Shown here: positions 9,250 to 20,106 of the stretch, piece by piece
Position numbering within the stretch: the first letter of the stretch is position 1
Layout of the letters: every line of letters starts with the position of its first letter
NCBI RefSeq assembly: GCF_030406605.1
Contig: NZ_CP129104.1
Location: forward strand, 506,062-570,061
DNA: 64,000 nt
DNA from: Curtobacterium sp. 458
GTDB lineage: Bacteria; Actinomycetota; Actinomycetes; Actinomycetales; Microbacteriaceae
Direction of reading: 5' to 3'
Position numbers and translations under genes: made by a program
The notes under the pieces: model-generated
Told to the model about the DNA's origin: nothing
Seen by the model: the letters and a program-made list of their open reading frames with translations, nothing else
The model's database searches: none

Positions 9250-9804
9250 TCAGTCGTCGAAGGGGACGTGCTCGCTCGACCCGACACCCGCACGCTGCCG
9301 GTAGGCCAGGTGCCCACCGAGGTACCCGCCGACCCCGACGACCGTCAGCCCCGCGAACCCGAGCAGCTTCCCGGCGCCGTGGTTCCCGCGCTTCCGCTGC
9401 ATCCACGACAGCCCGTAGAGCGTGATCCCGACCCAGTTCACCGCCTGGTGCACCCATCCGGTCCGGAGCTGTTCGCGGTCGAGCTCGGACCAGTCCACGT
9501 ACCCGGCAACGGACGCGCTCCCGGACGACACCAGCCCCACACCGACGAGGGTCTTCGCGGCCTTCGCGTTGCCCTTCCCGCCCACGAGGTCGAGCACCGC
9601 CGCCGAGATCCACGCCCCGAGCGGCACCTGCACCATCAGGGGGTGGAGCGGGTGCCCGAAGGGCACGCCGTGCAGCAGCTGTCGCAGCGCCTTCGGGCGT
9701 GCGAGCGCGCGGACGACGCTGCGGTCGATGTCGACGGCCTTGTCGAGCACGTCCGCGTGCTCGACGGCGTCGGTGAGGCGACGGATGGCGCGGATCTCAG
9801 GCAT
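9250..9804 (-). CDS. DUF2231 membrane protein
   Basis: A 184-residue integral membrane protein of the DUF2231 family. It has the family's GVPFGHPLHPLMVQVPLGAW motif (about residues 46-65) followed by hydrophobic segments (AAVLDLVGG, LVGVGLVSSGSASVAGY, WVGITLYGLSWM, LLGFAGLTVVGVGGYLGGHLAY). In many bacteria this domain is fused to a Rieske iron-sulfur domain; no such domain follows here. The ATG at 9804 is the best start because the upstream frame is low-complexity and GC-biased. Function is unknown; it is monocistronic with its own hairpin downstream. Confidence 0.8.
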   Translation of the reverse strand: MPEIRAIRRLTDAVEHADVLDKAVDIDRSVVRALARPKALRQLLHGVPFGHPLHPLMVQVPLGAWISAAVLDLVGGKGNAKAAKTLVGVGLVSSGSASVAGYVDWSELDREQLRTGWVHQAVNWVGITLYGLSWMQRKRGNHGAGKLLGFAGLTVVGVGGYLGGHLAYRQRAGVGSSEHVPFDD

Positions 9805-9899
9805 GCCCTGGAATCTAGGCCGGGCGAGGCGGGGGCGTTCACAGCGCGCCAGCGCTGTGCCCCGGTCTCGCCGAGCGAGCCTGCGAGCGAGGCGGGGCG

Positions 9900-10016
9900 C
9901 GTTCCAGGAACGTTCCCCGGGCCTCCAGGCGGTCACCCTTGGCCACGCCGACACGGAACCAGGTTCCGGACACCACACCGCGCCGTTCCACGGTGCTGCG
10001 CCCGGAACCTGGTTCC
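9900..10016. repeat. Cluster of GGAACC/GGTTCC palindromes between clpB and the DUF2231 gene
   Basis: Three 13-base odd palindromes occur within 117 bases: CGTTCCAGGAACG (9900-9912), GGAACCAGGTTCC (9955-9967) and GGAACCTGGTTCC (10004-10016). The last two form 15-base inverted arms (9955-9969 and 10002-10016). A further hairpin (9840-9847 with 9852-9859) and a half copy of the GGAGGC repeat (GGGCCTCCAGGCGG, 9918-9931) share the gap. The region serves as the clpB terminator and the DUF2231 promoter. No gene is present in 9805-10042. Confidence 0.6.
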
Positions 10017-10042
10017 CCTCGGAGCGCACGGGCTGCCTCCCG

Positions 10043-12226
<2,184 letters not shown>

Positions 12227-12258
12227 GCGTTCCGTCCTTTCGTTGCATTGATCCTGGG

Positions 12259-12279
12259 GTTGAGTCTACTGCACTCAAC
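12259..12279. promoter_or_regulatory. HAIR operator (HspR binding site) before clpB
   Basis: TTGAGT (12260-12265), seven bases, ACTCAA (12273-12278), flanked by G and C: a perfect match to the core of the HspR-associated inverted repeat known from Streptomyces and Mycobacterium heat-shock genes. It overlaps the stop codon of the upstream MFS gene (12275-12277). hspR itself is at 27028 in this window, which supports a common heat-shock circuit. Confidence 0.9.
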
Positions 12280-13669
12280 TTCTGTTCGGCACGGTTTCTT
12301 CCCGCACCGGGTTCCGGATCCCGACCGCGCTGACGATCGCGCCGGCGAGCAGCAGGACGCCCATGACCACGACCGCACGGTGGAACCCGACCGTGCTCAT
12401 CGCGCCGCCGAGCACGACACCGGCGAGCGCCACCACGACGAGGCTGGCGATCCGGGCCACGGCGTTGTTGACCGCCGAGCCGATGCCCGCCTCGGACTCC
12501 GGTACCGATCCCAGGACCGCACTGGTCAGCGGCGTCACCATGAGCGAGATCCCGACGCCGACGAGCACGAGCCCGGGGAGCACCGTCCACCAGTAGGCCG
12601 CCGGGTCGTCGCCGACGAGCACCATGAGGAACGAACCCACTGCTGCGATCGCCGGACCCGCGGCCATGAACCACCGCGGCCCGTACCGGCCGGCGAAGGA
12701 GCCCACCGTCGTCGAGAGCAGCAGGAGCAGGATCGTCGGCGGCAGCGTGGCGATCCCGGCGACCCAGGCCGGGAACGCCCAGACCTCCTGGAGGAACAGG
12801 GTCACGACGAAGCCGACCATGCCGAGCGCACCGTAGATCGACAGTGTCGCCAGGTTCCCGACCGCGAAGTTCCGCGCCCGGAACAGCCCGAGGTCCACGA
12901 GCGGCTGCGGGGTCCGCCGTTCCCACGGCACGAACGCCGCCAGCGCCAGCCCGCCGAGCACGAGCGCGCCGAGCACGATCGGGGACGACCAGCCGAGGCG
13001 CTCCTGCTCGATCAGCCCGAGCACCACCCCGCCGATGCCGACCACCGCGAGCACCGCCCCGACCACGTCGACCCGCGGCCTGCCGGGAGGCCGGACGTCA
13101 CCGGAGATCCGGGCCACGAGCGGGATGGTCACGGCGATCGGCACCGCGGTGAGCACGAAGATCCACCGCCAACCGATCCCGTCGACGATCACCCCGCCGA
13201 TGACCGGGCCGACGATCACGGCAGCGCTCGACCACGCCGTCCACGAGCCGATCGCCCTGCCCTGCGCCGCACCGCGGTACGCCGCGATGATGAGCGCGAG
13301 CGAGCTCGGTGTGACGAGCGCACCCCCGACACCCTGCAGTGCCCGCGCGACGATGAGCACCTCGCCCGTCGGCGCCGCCGCGCACACGATGGAGGCCACC
13401 CCGAAGACGATCAACCCGAGCGTGATGATCCGCACCCGGCCGAACAGGTCCGACAGGGAGCCGGCGACGAGGATGAGCGACCCGAGCGTCACCATGTAGG
13501 CGTCGACGACCCACTGCTGCACGACGAGGCCGCCCCCGAGCTCGTGTCGGATCGCCGGGAGCGCGACGTTCACGACGCTCGCGTCCAACCCCACCACGAA
13601 CGACGCGAGGATCGCGACGACGAGCACCACGCGGCGGTCGTCGCGGAGCGGAGCGGCGGGCGTCGTCAT
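12275..13669 (-). CDS. MFS multidrug exporter, DHA2 (14-TM, EmrB/QacA) family
   Basis: Proton-driven efflux pump, 464 residues, predicted 14 membrane helices. Seen: SFVVGLDASVVNVALPAI in helix 1 (DHA2 motif D1), the loop GSLSDLFGRVRII (MFS motif A), ARALQGVGGALVTPSSLALI (motif B/C region) and GPVIGGVIVDGIGWRWIF (motif C). The start is ATG at 13669; the open frame continues upstream without a better start. No linked regulator of the TetR or MarR type is present, so the drug range is unknown. The end of this gene overlaps the heat-shock operator of clpB. Confidence 0.92.
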   Translation of the reverse strand: MTTPAAPLRDDRRVVLVVAILASFVVGLDASVVNVALPAIRHELGGGLVVQQWVVDAYMVTLGSLILVAGSLSDLFGRVRIITLGLIVFGVASIVCAAAPTGEVLIVARALQGVGGALVTPSSLALIIAAYRGAAQGRAIGSWTAWSSAAVIVGPVIGGVIVDGIGWRWIFVLTAVPIAVTIPLVARISGDVRPPGRPRVDVVGAVLAVVGIGGVVLGLIEQERLGWSSPIVLGALVLGGLALAAFVPWERRTPQPLVDLGLFRARNFAVGNLATLSIYGALGMVGFVVTLFLQEVWAFPAWVAGIATLPPTILLLLLSTTVGSFAGRYGPRWFMAAGPAIAAVGSFLMVLVGDDPAAYWWTVLPGLVLVGVGISLMVTPLTSAVLGSVPESEAGIGSAVNNAVARIASLVVVALAGVVLGGAMSTVGFHRAVVVMGVLLLAGAIVSAVGIRNPVREETVPNRS

Positions 13670-13724
13670 GCGCTCATCCAACCCCGCACCGCCGACGTCG
13701 CGCACACGACCGCACGCACGACGA

Positions 13725-13755
13725 AGCCCCCGCGACCGGAGTGGTCGCGGGGGCT
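13725..13755. terminator. Hairpin terminator after tatA
   Basis: Arms 13725-13737 (AGCCCCCGCGACC) and 13743-13755 are perfect complements with a 5-base loop. It lies between the tatA stop (13780) and the start of the MFS gene, and separates the two same-strand genes. Only a weak T-rich tail follows. Confidence 0.75.
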
Positions 13756-13779
13756 GCCGACAGGACGGGGCTGGGAGTC

Positions 13780-14043
13780 CTACTGCTTGGAGTCGGCGTT
13801 CGGCTGGACCGAGGGGCCGGGGTTCACGACCGGGGCCGCCGTCTGCGCAGCCGTGTTCTGCGCGGTCGTGTTCTGGGCGGTGGCGTCGGACGCCTGCTTG
13901 TCCTCGGTGCCCATCTCCTTCTTGAAGATGTTGATCGACTGACCGAGACCCTTCGCGAGCGCCGGGAGCTTGGTCGCCCCGAACAGCAGGATGACGATCC
14001 CGAGGATGATCAGCAGATGGATGCCGGTGAGGCCTGCGAACAT
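13780..14043 (-). CDS. tatA: Sec-independent translocase subunit TatA
   Basis: Pore-forming subunit of the twin-arginine export system. The 87 residues consist of one N-terminal membrane helix (GIHLLIILGIVILLF), the Phe-Gly hinge, an amphipathic helix (ATKLPALAKGLGQSINIFKKEM) and a hydrophilic Ala/Gln/Thr-rich tail. Two ATG codons are adjacent (14046, 14043); the second has the better spacing from GAAGGAG and gives MFAGLTG. tatC is not nearby. Substrates of the pathway in this window include the RR-signal proteins encoded at 33863 and 51334. Confidence 0.93.
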   Translation of the reverse strand: MFAGLTGIHLLIILGIVILLFGATKLPALAKGLGQSINIFKKEMGTEDKQASDATAQNTTAQNTAAQTAAPVVNPGPSVQPNADSKQ

Positions 14044-14206
14044 CATGACTCCTTCGATGGTGAACTGGTCGCCGTGCTCGGGTCTTCTTCGACACACGCG
14101 GCGGAAGCTCGTGGTCCGTTCATGGTAACTCGGTCTCTCCGGGAATCACAGGCGAGGAGCCCGAACGGACACCGTTCGCACAGGCTCGGCGACTGCCCCC
14201 GCCGGG

Positions 14207-15700
14207 TCAGTACGCGCCGCGGGACCGCAGCACGGACGGGATCGTCCGCGCGAGGATGACGATGTCGTGCAGGAACGACCAGTTCTCGACGTAGTGGAGG
14301 TCGAGCCGCACGCCCTCGGCCCAGTCGAGGTCCGAGCGACCACTGACCTGCCACAGCCCGGTGATGCCCGGGGTCACGAGCAGCCTCCGGTCCGCGAAGT
14401 CCTCGTAGACGGCGACCTCCTTCGGGAGCGCCGGACGGGGCCCGACGAGGCTCATCGACCCCTTCAGGACGTTCCAGAGCTGCGGGAGCTCGTCGAGCGA
14501 CGTCTTGCGGAGGAATGCTCCGACGCGGGTCACCCGGGGGTCGTCCCGCATCTTGAAGAGCGGTCCCGCGCCCTCGTTCGATGCCTCGAGTGCGGCCATC
14601 CGGGCTTCGGCGTCGACGCACATCGTCCGGAACTTGAGGATCGGGAAGTCCTGCCCACCGCGACCGACACGGGTCTGACGGAAGAACACCGGCCCCCGGT
14701 CGTCGAGCCGGATCACGACCGCGATCACGGCGAACACCGGGGCGAGCAGCACCAGGCCGAGCCCGGCGCCGACGACGTCGAGCAGCCGCTTGCCGAACCG
14801 CCGACGGTAGTCGGGCGTCTCGACGTGCATGAGCGGCAGGCCGTCGACCGGGCGTTCGTGGACCCGGCCTGCAGCGATGTCGGCGAGCGGCGAGGAGACG
14901 ACGAGCTCGACGCCGTGCTCTTCCAGTTGCCAACCGAGTCGTCGGAGACGTTCGTGCCCGCCGCGGATCGCCCCTGCGACGACGACGGCGGACACGCCGC
15001 CCGCCTGCGCGCGGTCGAGGACGTCGTCGATCCCGCCGACGACCGACGAGCACGCCCCTCCGAGCTCGACGGTCGAGCCGATGGCAAGGCAGTCCGTGAC
15101 GACGCCTGCGACCCGGTACCCGGCGACGGGGGTCGCCGCGATCCGACGGCCGACGTAGCGCACGTCCTCGGCGTCGCCGACGAGCAGGACGTCTTGGAGC
15201 CGCTCGCCACGACCCCGTCGGCGTGCGAGCACCGTGCGCACGACCTTGCGCTCCGCCACGAGCAGGGCGAGCCCCAGCGGGAACGCGATCGCGACGTACC
15301 CACGGGCGAGGTCGAGCTGGACTGCGTAGGCGACGATCGCGACGCTCGCTCCGGCGACGAGGCTCGCCAGCACGAGCCGGCGGTACTCCTCGTTGCCGAC
15401 ACCAGCGATGCGGGCGTTGCGGGTACGGAACGTCGACAGGAGCGTCATCCAGACGAGCACGATCGCGGGCGCGACGACGAACTCCATCCAGCCCGCGGCA
15501 GCAGAACCCACCGGGAGCTCACCCGGGAACCGCACGAGGTGCGCCGCCACGAAGGCGAGGAGCAGGACGGCGAGGTCGAGGGCGGCGACAGCCGTCGCGA
15601 ACCCGGGCCGTGCTCCGGCGGGGGCGGCGGTGGGAACGGCACGCGTCGCGGTCAGGGCGACGACTCCCACCGGACGGGTGGGACGGAACGTGAGTGACAC
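14207..15700 (-). CDS. Exopolysaccharide-initiating sugar transferase (polyprenyl-phosphate hexose-1-P transferase)
   Basis: Adds the first sugar phosphate to undecaprenyl phosphate at the membrane to start polysaccharide synthesis. The 497-residue protein has about four N-terminal helices, a central CoA/NAD-binding-like domain (QDVLLVGDAEDVRYVGRRI), one further helix (about 315-335) and the C-terminal bacterial sugar transferase domain with KFRTMCVDAEARM, KTSLDELPQLWNVLKGSMSLVGPRP and PGITGLWQVSGRSD. The start is GTG at 15700 with GGAGG 8 bases upstream. It stands apart from the main exopolysaccharide cluster (28.6-37.5 kb), which has no initiating transferase, so it is the likely partner. 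Confidence 0.94.
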   Translation of the reverse strand: MSLTFRPTRPVGVVALTATRAVPTAAPAGARPGFATAVAALDLAVLLLAFVAAHLVRFPGELPVGSAAAGWMEFVVAPAIVLVWMTLLSTFRTRNARIAGVGNEEYRRLVLASLVAGASVAIVAYAVQLDLARGYVAIAFPLGLALLVAERKVVRTVLARRRGRGERLQDVLLVGDAEDVRYVGRRIAATPVAGYRVAGVVTDCLAIGSTVELGGACSSVVGGIDDVLDRAQAGGVSAVVVAGAIRGGHERLRRLGWQLEEHGVELVVSSPLADIAAGRVHERPVDGLPLMHVETPDYRRRFGKRLLDVVGAGLGLVLLAPVFAVIAVVIRLDDRGPVFFRQTRVGRGGQDFPILKFRTMCVDAEARMAALEASNEGAGPLFKMRDDPRVTRVGAFLRKTSLDELPQLWNVLKGSMSLVGPRPALPKEVAVYEDFADRRLLVTPGITGLWQVSGRSDLDWAEGVRLDLHYVENWSFLHDIVILARTIPSVLRSRGAY

Positions 15701-15783
15701 CGCGGGACCTCCGGTCGGACGCCGACCGACGGAGGGTCGGCCGGGCGCCTTCGTCGGTCAGAGCACGACGAAGGTTCGCCCTA

Positions 15784-15817
15784 CCAGAATATCACCGAGA
15801 TGTTGGAAATATCAATG
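15784..15817. promoter_or_regulatory. AT-rich patch before the sugar transferase gene
   Basis: A block with AATATCACC and GGAAATATCAATG stands out in GC-rich DNA 84-117 bases before the sugar transferase start. On the minus strand it contains GTGATATT and TTGATATTT, resembling the motif at the exopolysaccharide promoters (GTGATAT) and the patch before the surface-protein gene (TTGATATTT). It overlaps the 3' end of the mannosidase gene. Probably the promoter or an activator site. Confidence 0.4.
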
Positions 15818-18514
15818 ACCGAGGACATCCGCGACTGACCACAGCACCGGCCGGTCGAGCAGCGCCCCCGCGTCCGCCGGCTCGACCCCGCGCACGCGGA
15901 ACACCGCCCGCTCGCCAGGGAGCAGCGTCACGAAGCCCCGGTCGACAACCCCGTCCGGTGACACCCGGTCGGGCTGGAGCAGCAGGTCCCGCACGACGGT
16001 CGAGGCCTCCACCACCACCCGGATCGTCGCTCCGTCGACCTCGGTCGACGCGGAGAAGCGCGCGGGCTCCCACCGCAGCTCACGGTCGGGCGCCGGCGTC
16101 CACACCGCGCGGTGCTCGTCGAGGTCGGCGACAATCAGCTCGTTCCGCGGATCGTCCACGACCCCGACCGACTCGGGCAGCGCGACGACGGCGACCCCGG
16201 CGGAGAGGTGCACCGGCAGCGTCACCTCGGCGAGCACCATACCGGCGAGCGTGATGCGGCGGACCCGCACGACCCCGTCGCCGACGGACTTGGCCGACCG
16301 GACCGCGACCTCGACGGGCGACGAACCGAAGGCTCCGGGCGACACCCCGAGCGAGACGCCCCCGGACCCGAGCGACAGCGTGTCCGCCAGCTCGCCCAGC
16401 TCAGCCGCCTCGTCGACGTGCGCCGGTGAGGACGGGCGATCCGTGCCTCCAGGCTGGTCGTCCGGCGACGCGCCGGCCGGAGCCGCCGGCCGCGGGCCGG
16501 CGACCGACGAGACGGGCCGGATCGTCAGCAGCACGTCGTCGTAGAGCCGCCGCAGCTCGTGCGCGAGCGGCTTGAGGCGCCCCGACGAGTCGACGGCCGA
16601 CCACGACGCGACCGGCCACAGGTCGTTGAGCTGCCACAGGACGACCCCGGTGTTCCGTGGCCAGTGCGTCCGCCAGTGCTCGACGCCCGTCGCGATCGCG
16701 CGCGCCTGCTGGAGCTGCGTCAGGTAGTGCCACGCGTCGAAGGAGGCAGCGTCCACGCTGCCGAAGCGCGGAGCGATCCCCCGCGCCAACTTGCCCATCC
16801 CGTCGTCCGCCTTCTGGTGGTGGACGACGCCGGGTGCGTCCACGGTCAGCTCGGGGTCGGACACCGCGTCACGCAGCGTCCGCCACGCGGGCGGCGCCTG
16901 CCAGCCGAACTCGGACACGAACCGCGGCACCGACACGCGGTACGCGCTGTCGGGCAGGCGGTTCCAGGCCTCCCACGAGTGGTGCGTCTCGTGGTCGACG
17001 TCGTTGGCCGGCAGTTCCTCGTCGCCGGACCACGGCGAGCCCACCGTGTAGAAGCGCGTCGGGTCCACCGCGTCGACGATCGTCGGCAGGAGGTCGAGGT
17101 AGTAGTCCAGCCCCCAGCCGCGGTCCCCGAGCGACTCCGCCCAGCCGTCGACGTCGTGCAGCCAGATGTTCTCGTTGTTGCCGTTCCAGACCACGAGGGA
17201 CGGGTGGCGGGAGAGCCGGGCGACGTTGTCCCGGGCCTCCGCGACGACCTCGCTCCGGATCGGCTCGGTCTCGGGGTAGGCGGAGCACGCGAACGCGAAG
17301 TCCTGCCAGACGAGCAGTCCGAGCTCGTCGCACACCTCGTAGAAGTCGCGCGACTCGTACACGCCGCCGCCCCAGACGCGCACGAGGTTCGCCCGCAGCG
17401 CGGCAGCGGTGCCCAGTCGGGACGCGTAGCGGTCCCGCGTCACACGCGAGACGATGACGTCGTCGGGGATCCAGTTCACCCCGCGGACGTCGATGAGCGT
17501 CCCGTTGACGTACACACCGAACGGCTTGCCGATCGTGTCCGATGCCGTGTCGATCCGCGTCGACCGGAAGCCCGTCCGGAACACATCACGGTCGAGGACC
17601 TCACCCTCGACCGTCTGCAGCTCGACGGTCACGTCGTAGAGCGGCTGCTCGCCGTAGCCGCGCGGCCACCACCGCTGCGCATCCGGGACCCGCACGGTCA
17701 CGACGGTCTCGTCGTCCTTCGGGGTCAGCTGCGCACGCGAGCGCTGTCGGGTCGTCCCGCCCTCGGCGTCCGGGCCGCTCACGGTCACGACCAGCACGAG
17801 GTCGTCGTCCTCGCCGTCCTGGTCGAGGTCGTTCATCCCGGACCGCTCGACCGTGATGTGCGCGTCGAGCACGCCCTCCCCCGCCTCGACGTCGACGAGC
17901 GGACGCACCTCACGGAGTCGCGCCGTCGACCAGCGCTCGATCGCCACCGGCCGCCACGGGCCGCTGGTCACCGCCGTCAGCCCCCAGTCCCAGCCGAAGT
18001 TCGACGCCATCTTCCGCACGTACGGGAACGGCTCGTCGTACGGGCCCGGCATGCTCCCGGCCCTGGCCGCGACGCGTCCGGCCTCGCGGTAGGGCGACTC
18101 GAACAGGATCTCGAGCTCCCGCTCCGTGCGCGTGTTGGACCCACCGGTCGCATCGCGCAGGTCGAACCGGTAGCGCCGGTGCATGTTCCGGGTGGTCCCG
18201 ACGGTCACACCGTCGACCGTCAGCGTCGACACCGTGTCGAGTCCGTCGCACACCAGGTCGACGCGTTCGTGCCCCCGCGGATCGACGTCGACCGCGCGCC
18301 GGTAGGCCCAGTCAGCGCGTCCGACCCACTTGCCGTCCGCCTCGTTGCGGTCGAACGTGGGGTCGGCGAGCAGGCCCTCCCGCTCGAGGTCCGTGTGCAC
18401 CTGCCCCGGCACCGTCGCCGGGATGCTCCGACCGGCGACGCCGTCAGGGGCGCCACTGCCGCCTGCCATCGTCACGGTCCAGCCGTCGCGGAGTTCCTCG
18501 CGGTCGAGGGTCAT
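15812..18514 (-). CDS. Beta-mannosidase, GH2
   Basis: Cytoplasmic exo-beta-mannosidase that releases mannose from mannan oligosaccharides or N-glycan cores. The 900 residues have GH2 architecture: a sugar-binding jelly roll, an Ig-like domain, a TIM barrel with the acid/base Glu in VVWNGNNEN and the nucleophile Glu in FVSEFGWQ, then C-terminal beta domains. There is no signal peptide. The ATG at 18514 follows AGAAGGACC. Around residue 687 a Pro/Gly/Ser-rich linker contains a half copy of the GGAGGC repeat (16442-16455). It appears monocistronic. Most actinobacterial homologues are similar in length. Confidence 0.93.
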   Translation of the reverse strand: MTLDREELRDGWTVTMAGGSGAPDGVAGRSIPATVPGQVHTDLEREGLLADPTFDRNEADGKWVGRADWAYRRAVDVDPRGHERVDLVCDGLDTVSTLTVDGVTVGTTRNMHRRYRFDLRDATGGSNTRTERELEILFESPYREAGRVAARAGSMPGPYDEPFPYVRKMASNFGWDWGLTAVTSGPWRPVAIERWSTARLREVRPLVDVEAGEGVLDAHITVERSGMNDLDQDGEDDDLVLVVTVSGPDAEGGTTRQRSRAQLTPKDDETVVTVRVPDAQRWWPRGYGEQPLYDVTVELQTVEGEVLDRDVFRTGFRSTRIDTASDTIGKPFGVYVNGTLIDVRGVNWIPDDVIVSRVTRDRYASRLGTAAALRANLVRVWGGGVYESRDFYEVCDELGLLVWQDFAFACSAYPETEPIRSEVVAEARDNVARLSRHPSLVVWNGNNENIWLHDVDGWAESLGDRGWGLDYYLDLLPTIVDAVDPTRFYTVGSPWSGDEELPANDVDHETHHSWEAWNRLPDSAYRVSVPRFVSEFGWQAPPAWRTLRDAVSDPELTVDAPGVVHHQKADDGMGKLARGIAPRFGSVDAASFDAWHYLTQLQQARAIATGVEHWRTHWPRNTGVVLWQLNDLWPVASWSAVDSSGRLKPLAHELRRLYDDVLLTIRPVSSVAGPRPAAPAGASPDDQPGGTDRPSSPAHVDEAAELGELADTLSLGSGGVSLGVSPGAFGSSPVEVAVRSAKSVGDGVVRVRRITLAGMVLAEVTLPVHLSAGVAVVALPESVGVVDDPRNELIVADLDEHRAVWTPAPDRELRWEPARFSASTEVDGATIRVVVEASTVVRDLLLQPDRVSPDGVVDRGFVTLLPGERAVFRVRGVEPADAGALLDRPVLWSVADVLGH
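16442..16455. repeat. GGAGGC repeat half copy inside the beta-mannosidase gene
   Basis: CGTGCCTCCAGGCT lies in the disordered linker of the mannosidase, encoding part of QPGGTD on the minus strand. The reading frame differs from those of the copies at 42310 and 53679. Confidence 0.6.
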
Positions 18515-18596
18515 GCGGGTCCTTCTCTGGGCGGGCGGGACCGGTGGTCCGCTCGGTCGGGACGCCGGCTGCGTGTCCGCCAGGCGGCCGGGTACC

Positions 18597-18610
18597 GGCC
18601 TGGAGGCACG
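18597..18610. repeat. GGAGGC repeat half copy upstream of the beta-mannosidase gene
   Basis: GGCCTGGAGGCACG in the 216-base divergent gap between the mannosidase and the small conserved gene. No full second arm is present. No gene was found in 18515-18730. Confidence 0.6.
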
Positions 18611-18730
18611 ACACCGGTCAGCCGGGCGTCGTCACGTCGCGCGCGCGACCGCCTGGGCGATCACACGAGGGGGTGCCCGGCGATGCTAGTACGCGGAGCT
18701 TGCACGGGGGTGGGTGGCAGGCTGGGGCGC

Positions 18731-19138
18731 GTGATCACAGTTGCTCTCGCCGCAGCCCTCCGCGACGCCGGACTCCGCTGGCACCCGTCGACCGGGGACC
18801 GCTTCGTCATCGACAAGCCCGGGGTCGACGACGACGTCTACACCGTCTCCGAGATGACCGTCGAGCGGCACGACTACCCCTCCGGCACCGTGCTCGGGTT
18901 CAACGGCACCACGGAGTGGGCGCTCGACTCGGTCGAGGCCGCCGAGTCGCTGTGGCTGCCGCGGGAGGACCAGCTGCGGTCCCTGCTCGGGAGCGCCTTC
19001 GTGTCGCTCGCGAGTTCGGGCTCGTCGCTGACCGTCACCGCGACCATCGACGGGGCCCCGCAGACCTTCGACGCTCCCGATGCGGCCGACGCGTACGGTG
19101 CCGCACTCCTCGCCTACATCCGTTCTGCGCTGGACTGA
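18731..19138 (+). CDS. Small conserved actinobacterial protein (often labelled CpaE-like)
   Basis: A 135-residue soluble protein starting MITVALAAALRDAGLRWHPSTGDRFVI. It carries the conserved stretch GFNGTTEWALDSV followed by WLPREDQLRSLLG. Very similar proteins occur across Microbacteriaceae and related groups. Public annotations call some of them pilus assembly CpaE, but there is no P-loop or receiver domain here, so that name is not supported by sequence. The GTG at 18731 has a weak GGCAGG site; an in-frame ATG 48 bases upstream is the alternative. Function unknown. Confidence 0.75.
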   Translation: MITVALAAALRDAGLRWHPSTGDRFVIDKPGVDDDVYTVSEMTVERHDYPSGTVLGFNGTTEWALDSVEAAESLWLPREDQLRSLLGSAFVSLASSGSSLTVTATIDGAPQTFDAPDAADAYGAALLAYIRSALD

Positions 19139-19215
19139 CCGCCCCCGGACCGGGTGACGCGCCCGGCTGGGAGTTGCTGGAATGCACGCTGGGCGGGCTT
19201 TGGTTGCATGGCGAC

Positions 19216-20046
19216 ATGACCGTTCCGAACATCACCCTGAACGACGGCAAGACCATCCCGCAGCTCGGCTTCGGCGTCTTCCAGATCGACCCCTCCGACA
19301 CCAAGGAGGCGACGCTCGCAGCACTCGAGGTCGGTTACCGCCACATCGACACCGCCGAGATGTACGGCAACGAGAAGGAGGTCGGCGAGGCCATCGAGGC
19401 GTCCGGCATCCCTCGTGAGGAGATCTTCGTCACCTCGAAGCTCAACAACGGCTTCCACGACTCCGAGGCAGCGCTCGAGAACGGCAAGAAGTCGGCAGAC
19501 CTCCTCGGCGGCTACACCGACCTCTTCCTCATCCACTGGCCGCTGCCCACCGTCTCGGACTTCGTGCCGACGTGGAAGGCGATGGAGGAGCTCTACCGCG
19601 CCGGCACCGCTCGCTCGATCGGCGTGAGCAACTTCCAGGCGCACCACCTCAACCGCCTCGCCGCCGAGACGACCATCACCCCGGCGGTGAACCAGATCGA
19701 GGTGCACCCGTACCTCACGCAGGAGGAACTCCGCGCGTACGACCGCGAGCACGGCATCGCGACCGAGGCGTGGTCTCCCATCGCGCAGGGCCTCGTCCTC
19801 GACGACGAGACCATCACCCGCATCGCCGGCAACACCGGCAAGACCCCGGCGCAGGTCGTCCTCCGCTGGCACATCCAGCGCGGCGACATCGTCTTCCCGA
19901 AGTCGGTCACCCGCACCCGCGTCGAGGAGAACTTCGCGATCTTCGACTTCGAGCTCTCCGACGAGGACATGACCGCGATCACGTCGCTCGACAAGGGCCA
20001 CCGCACCGGCCCGGACCCGGACACGTTCGACTACGTCCCGGCCTGA
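19216..20046 (+). CDS. Aldo/keto reductase (2,5-diketo-gluconate reductase-like)
   Basis: NADPH-dependent reductase of aldehydes and ketones, 276 residues, a single TIM barrel. Seen: GYRHIDTAEMYGNEKEVG (AKR signature with catalytic Asp and Tyr), the Lys in VTSKLNN, the His in LFLIHWPLP, GVSNFQAHHL, and the C-terminal cofactor motif IVFPKSVTRTRVEENFAIFDF. The family is certain; the substrate is not. The start is ATG at 19216 and the gene is followed by a strong terminator at 20065. It is monocistronic. Confidence 0.94.
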   Translation: MTVPNITLNDGKTIPQLGFGVFQIDPSDTKEATLAALEVGYRHIDTAEMYGNEKEVGEAIEASGIPREEIFVTSKLNNGFHDSEAALENGKKSADLLGGYTDLFLIHWPLPTVSDFVPTWKAMEELYRAGTARSIGVSNFQAHHLNRLAAETTITPAVNQIEVHPYLTQEELRAYDREHGIATEAWSPIAQGLVLDDETITRIAGNTGKTPAQVVLRWHIQRGDIVFPKSVTRTRVEENFAIFDFELSDEDMTAITSLDKGHRTGPDPDTFDYVPA

Positions 20047-20064
20047 TCCGCCGGATGCACGAAC

Positions 20065-20090
20065 GGGCGGCAACCTCCTGGTTGCCGCCC
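20065..20090. terminator. Intrinsic terminator after the aldo/keto reductase
   Basis: An 11-bp perfect stem (GGGCGGCAACC with GGTTGCCGCCC) with loop TCCT, followed by TTT. It lies between converging genes (reductase stop 20046, DUF3060 stop 20107) and may act in both directions. Confidence 0.85.
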
Positions 20091-20106
20091 TTTCCGTGTG
20101 TCCGGT

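Noticed and set aside
18731-19138. CpaE pilus-assembly function for the small protein
   Set aside because: No ATPase P-loop or receiver-like motif is present; the name is a propagated label.
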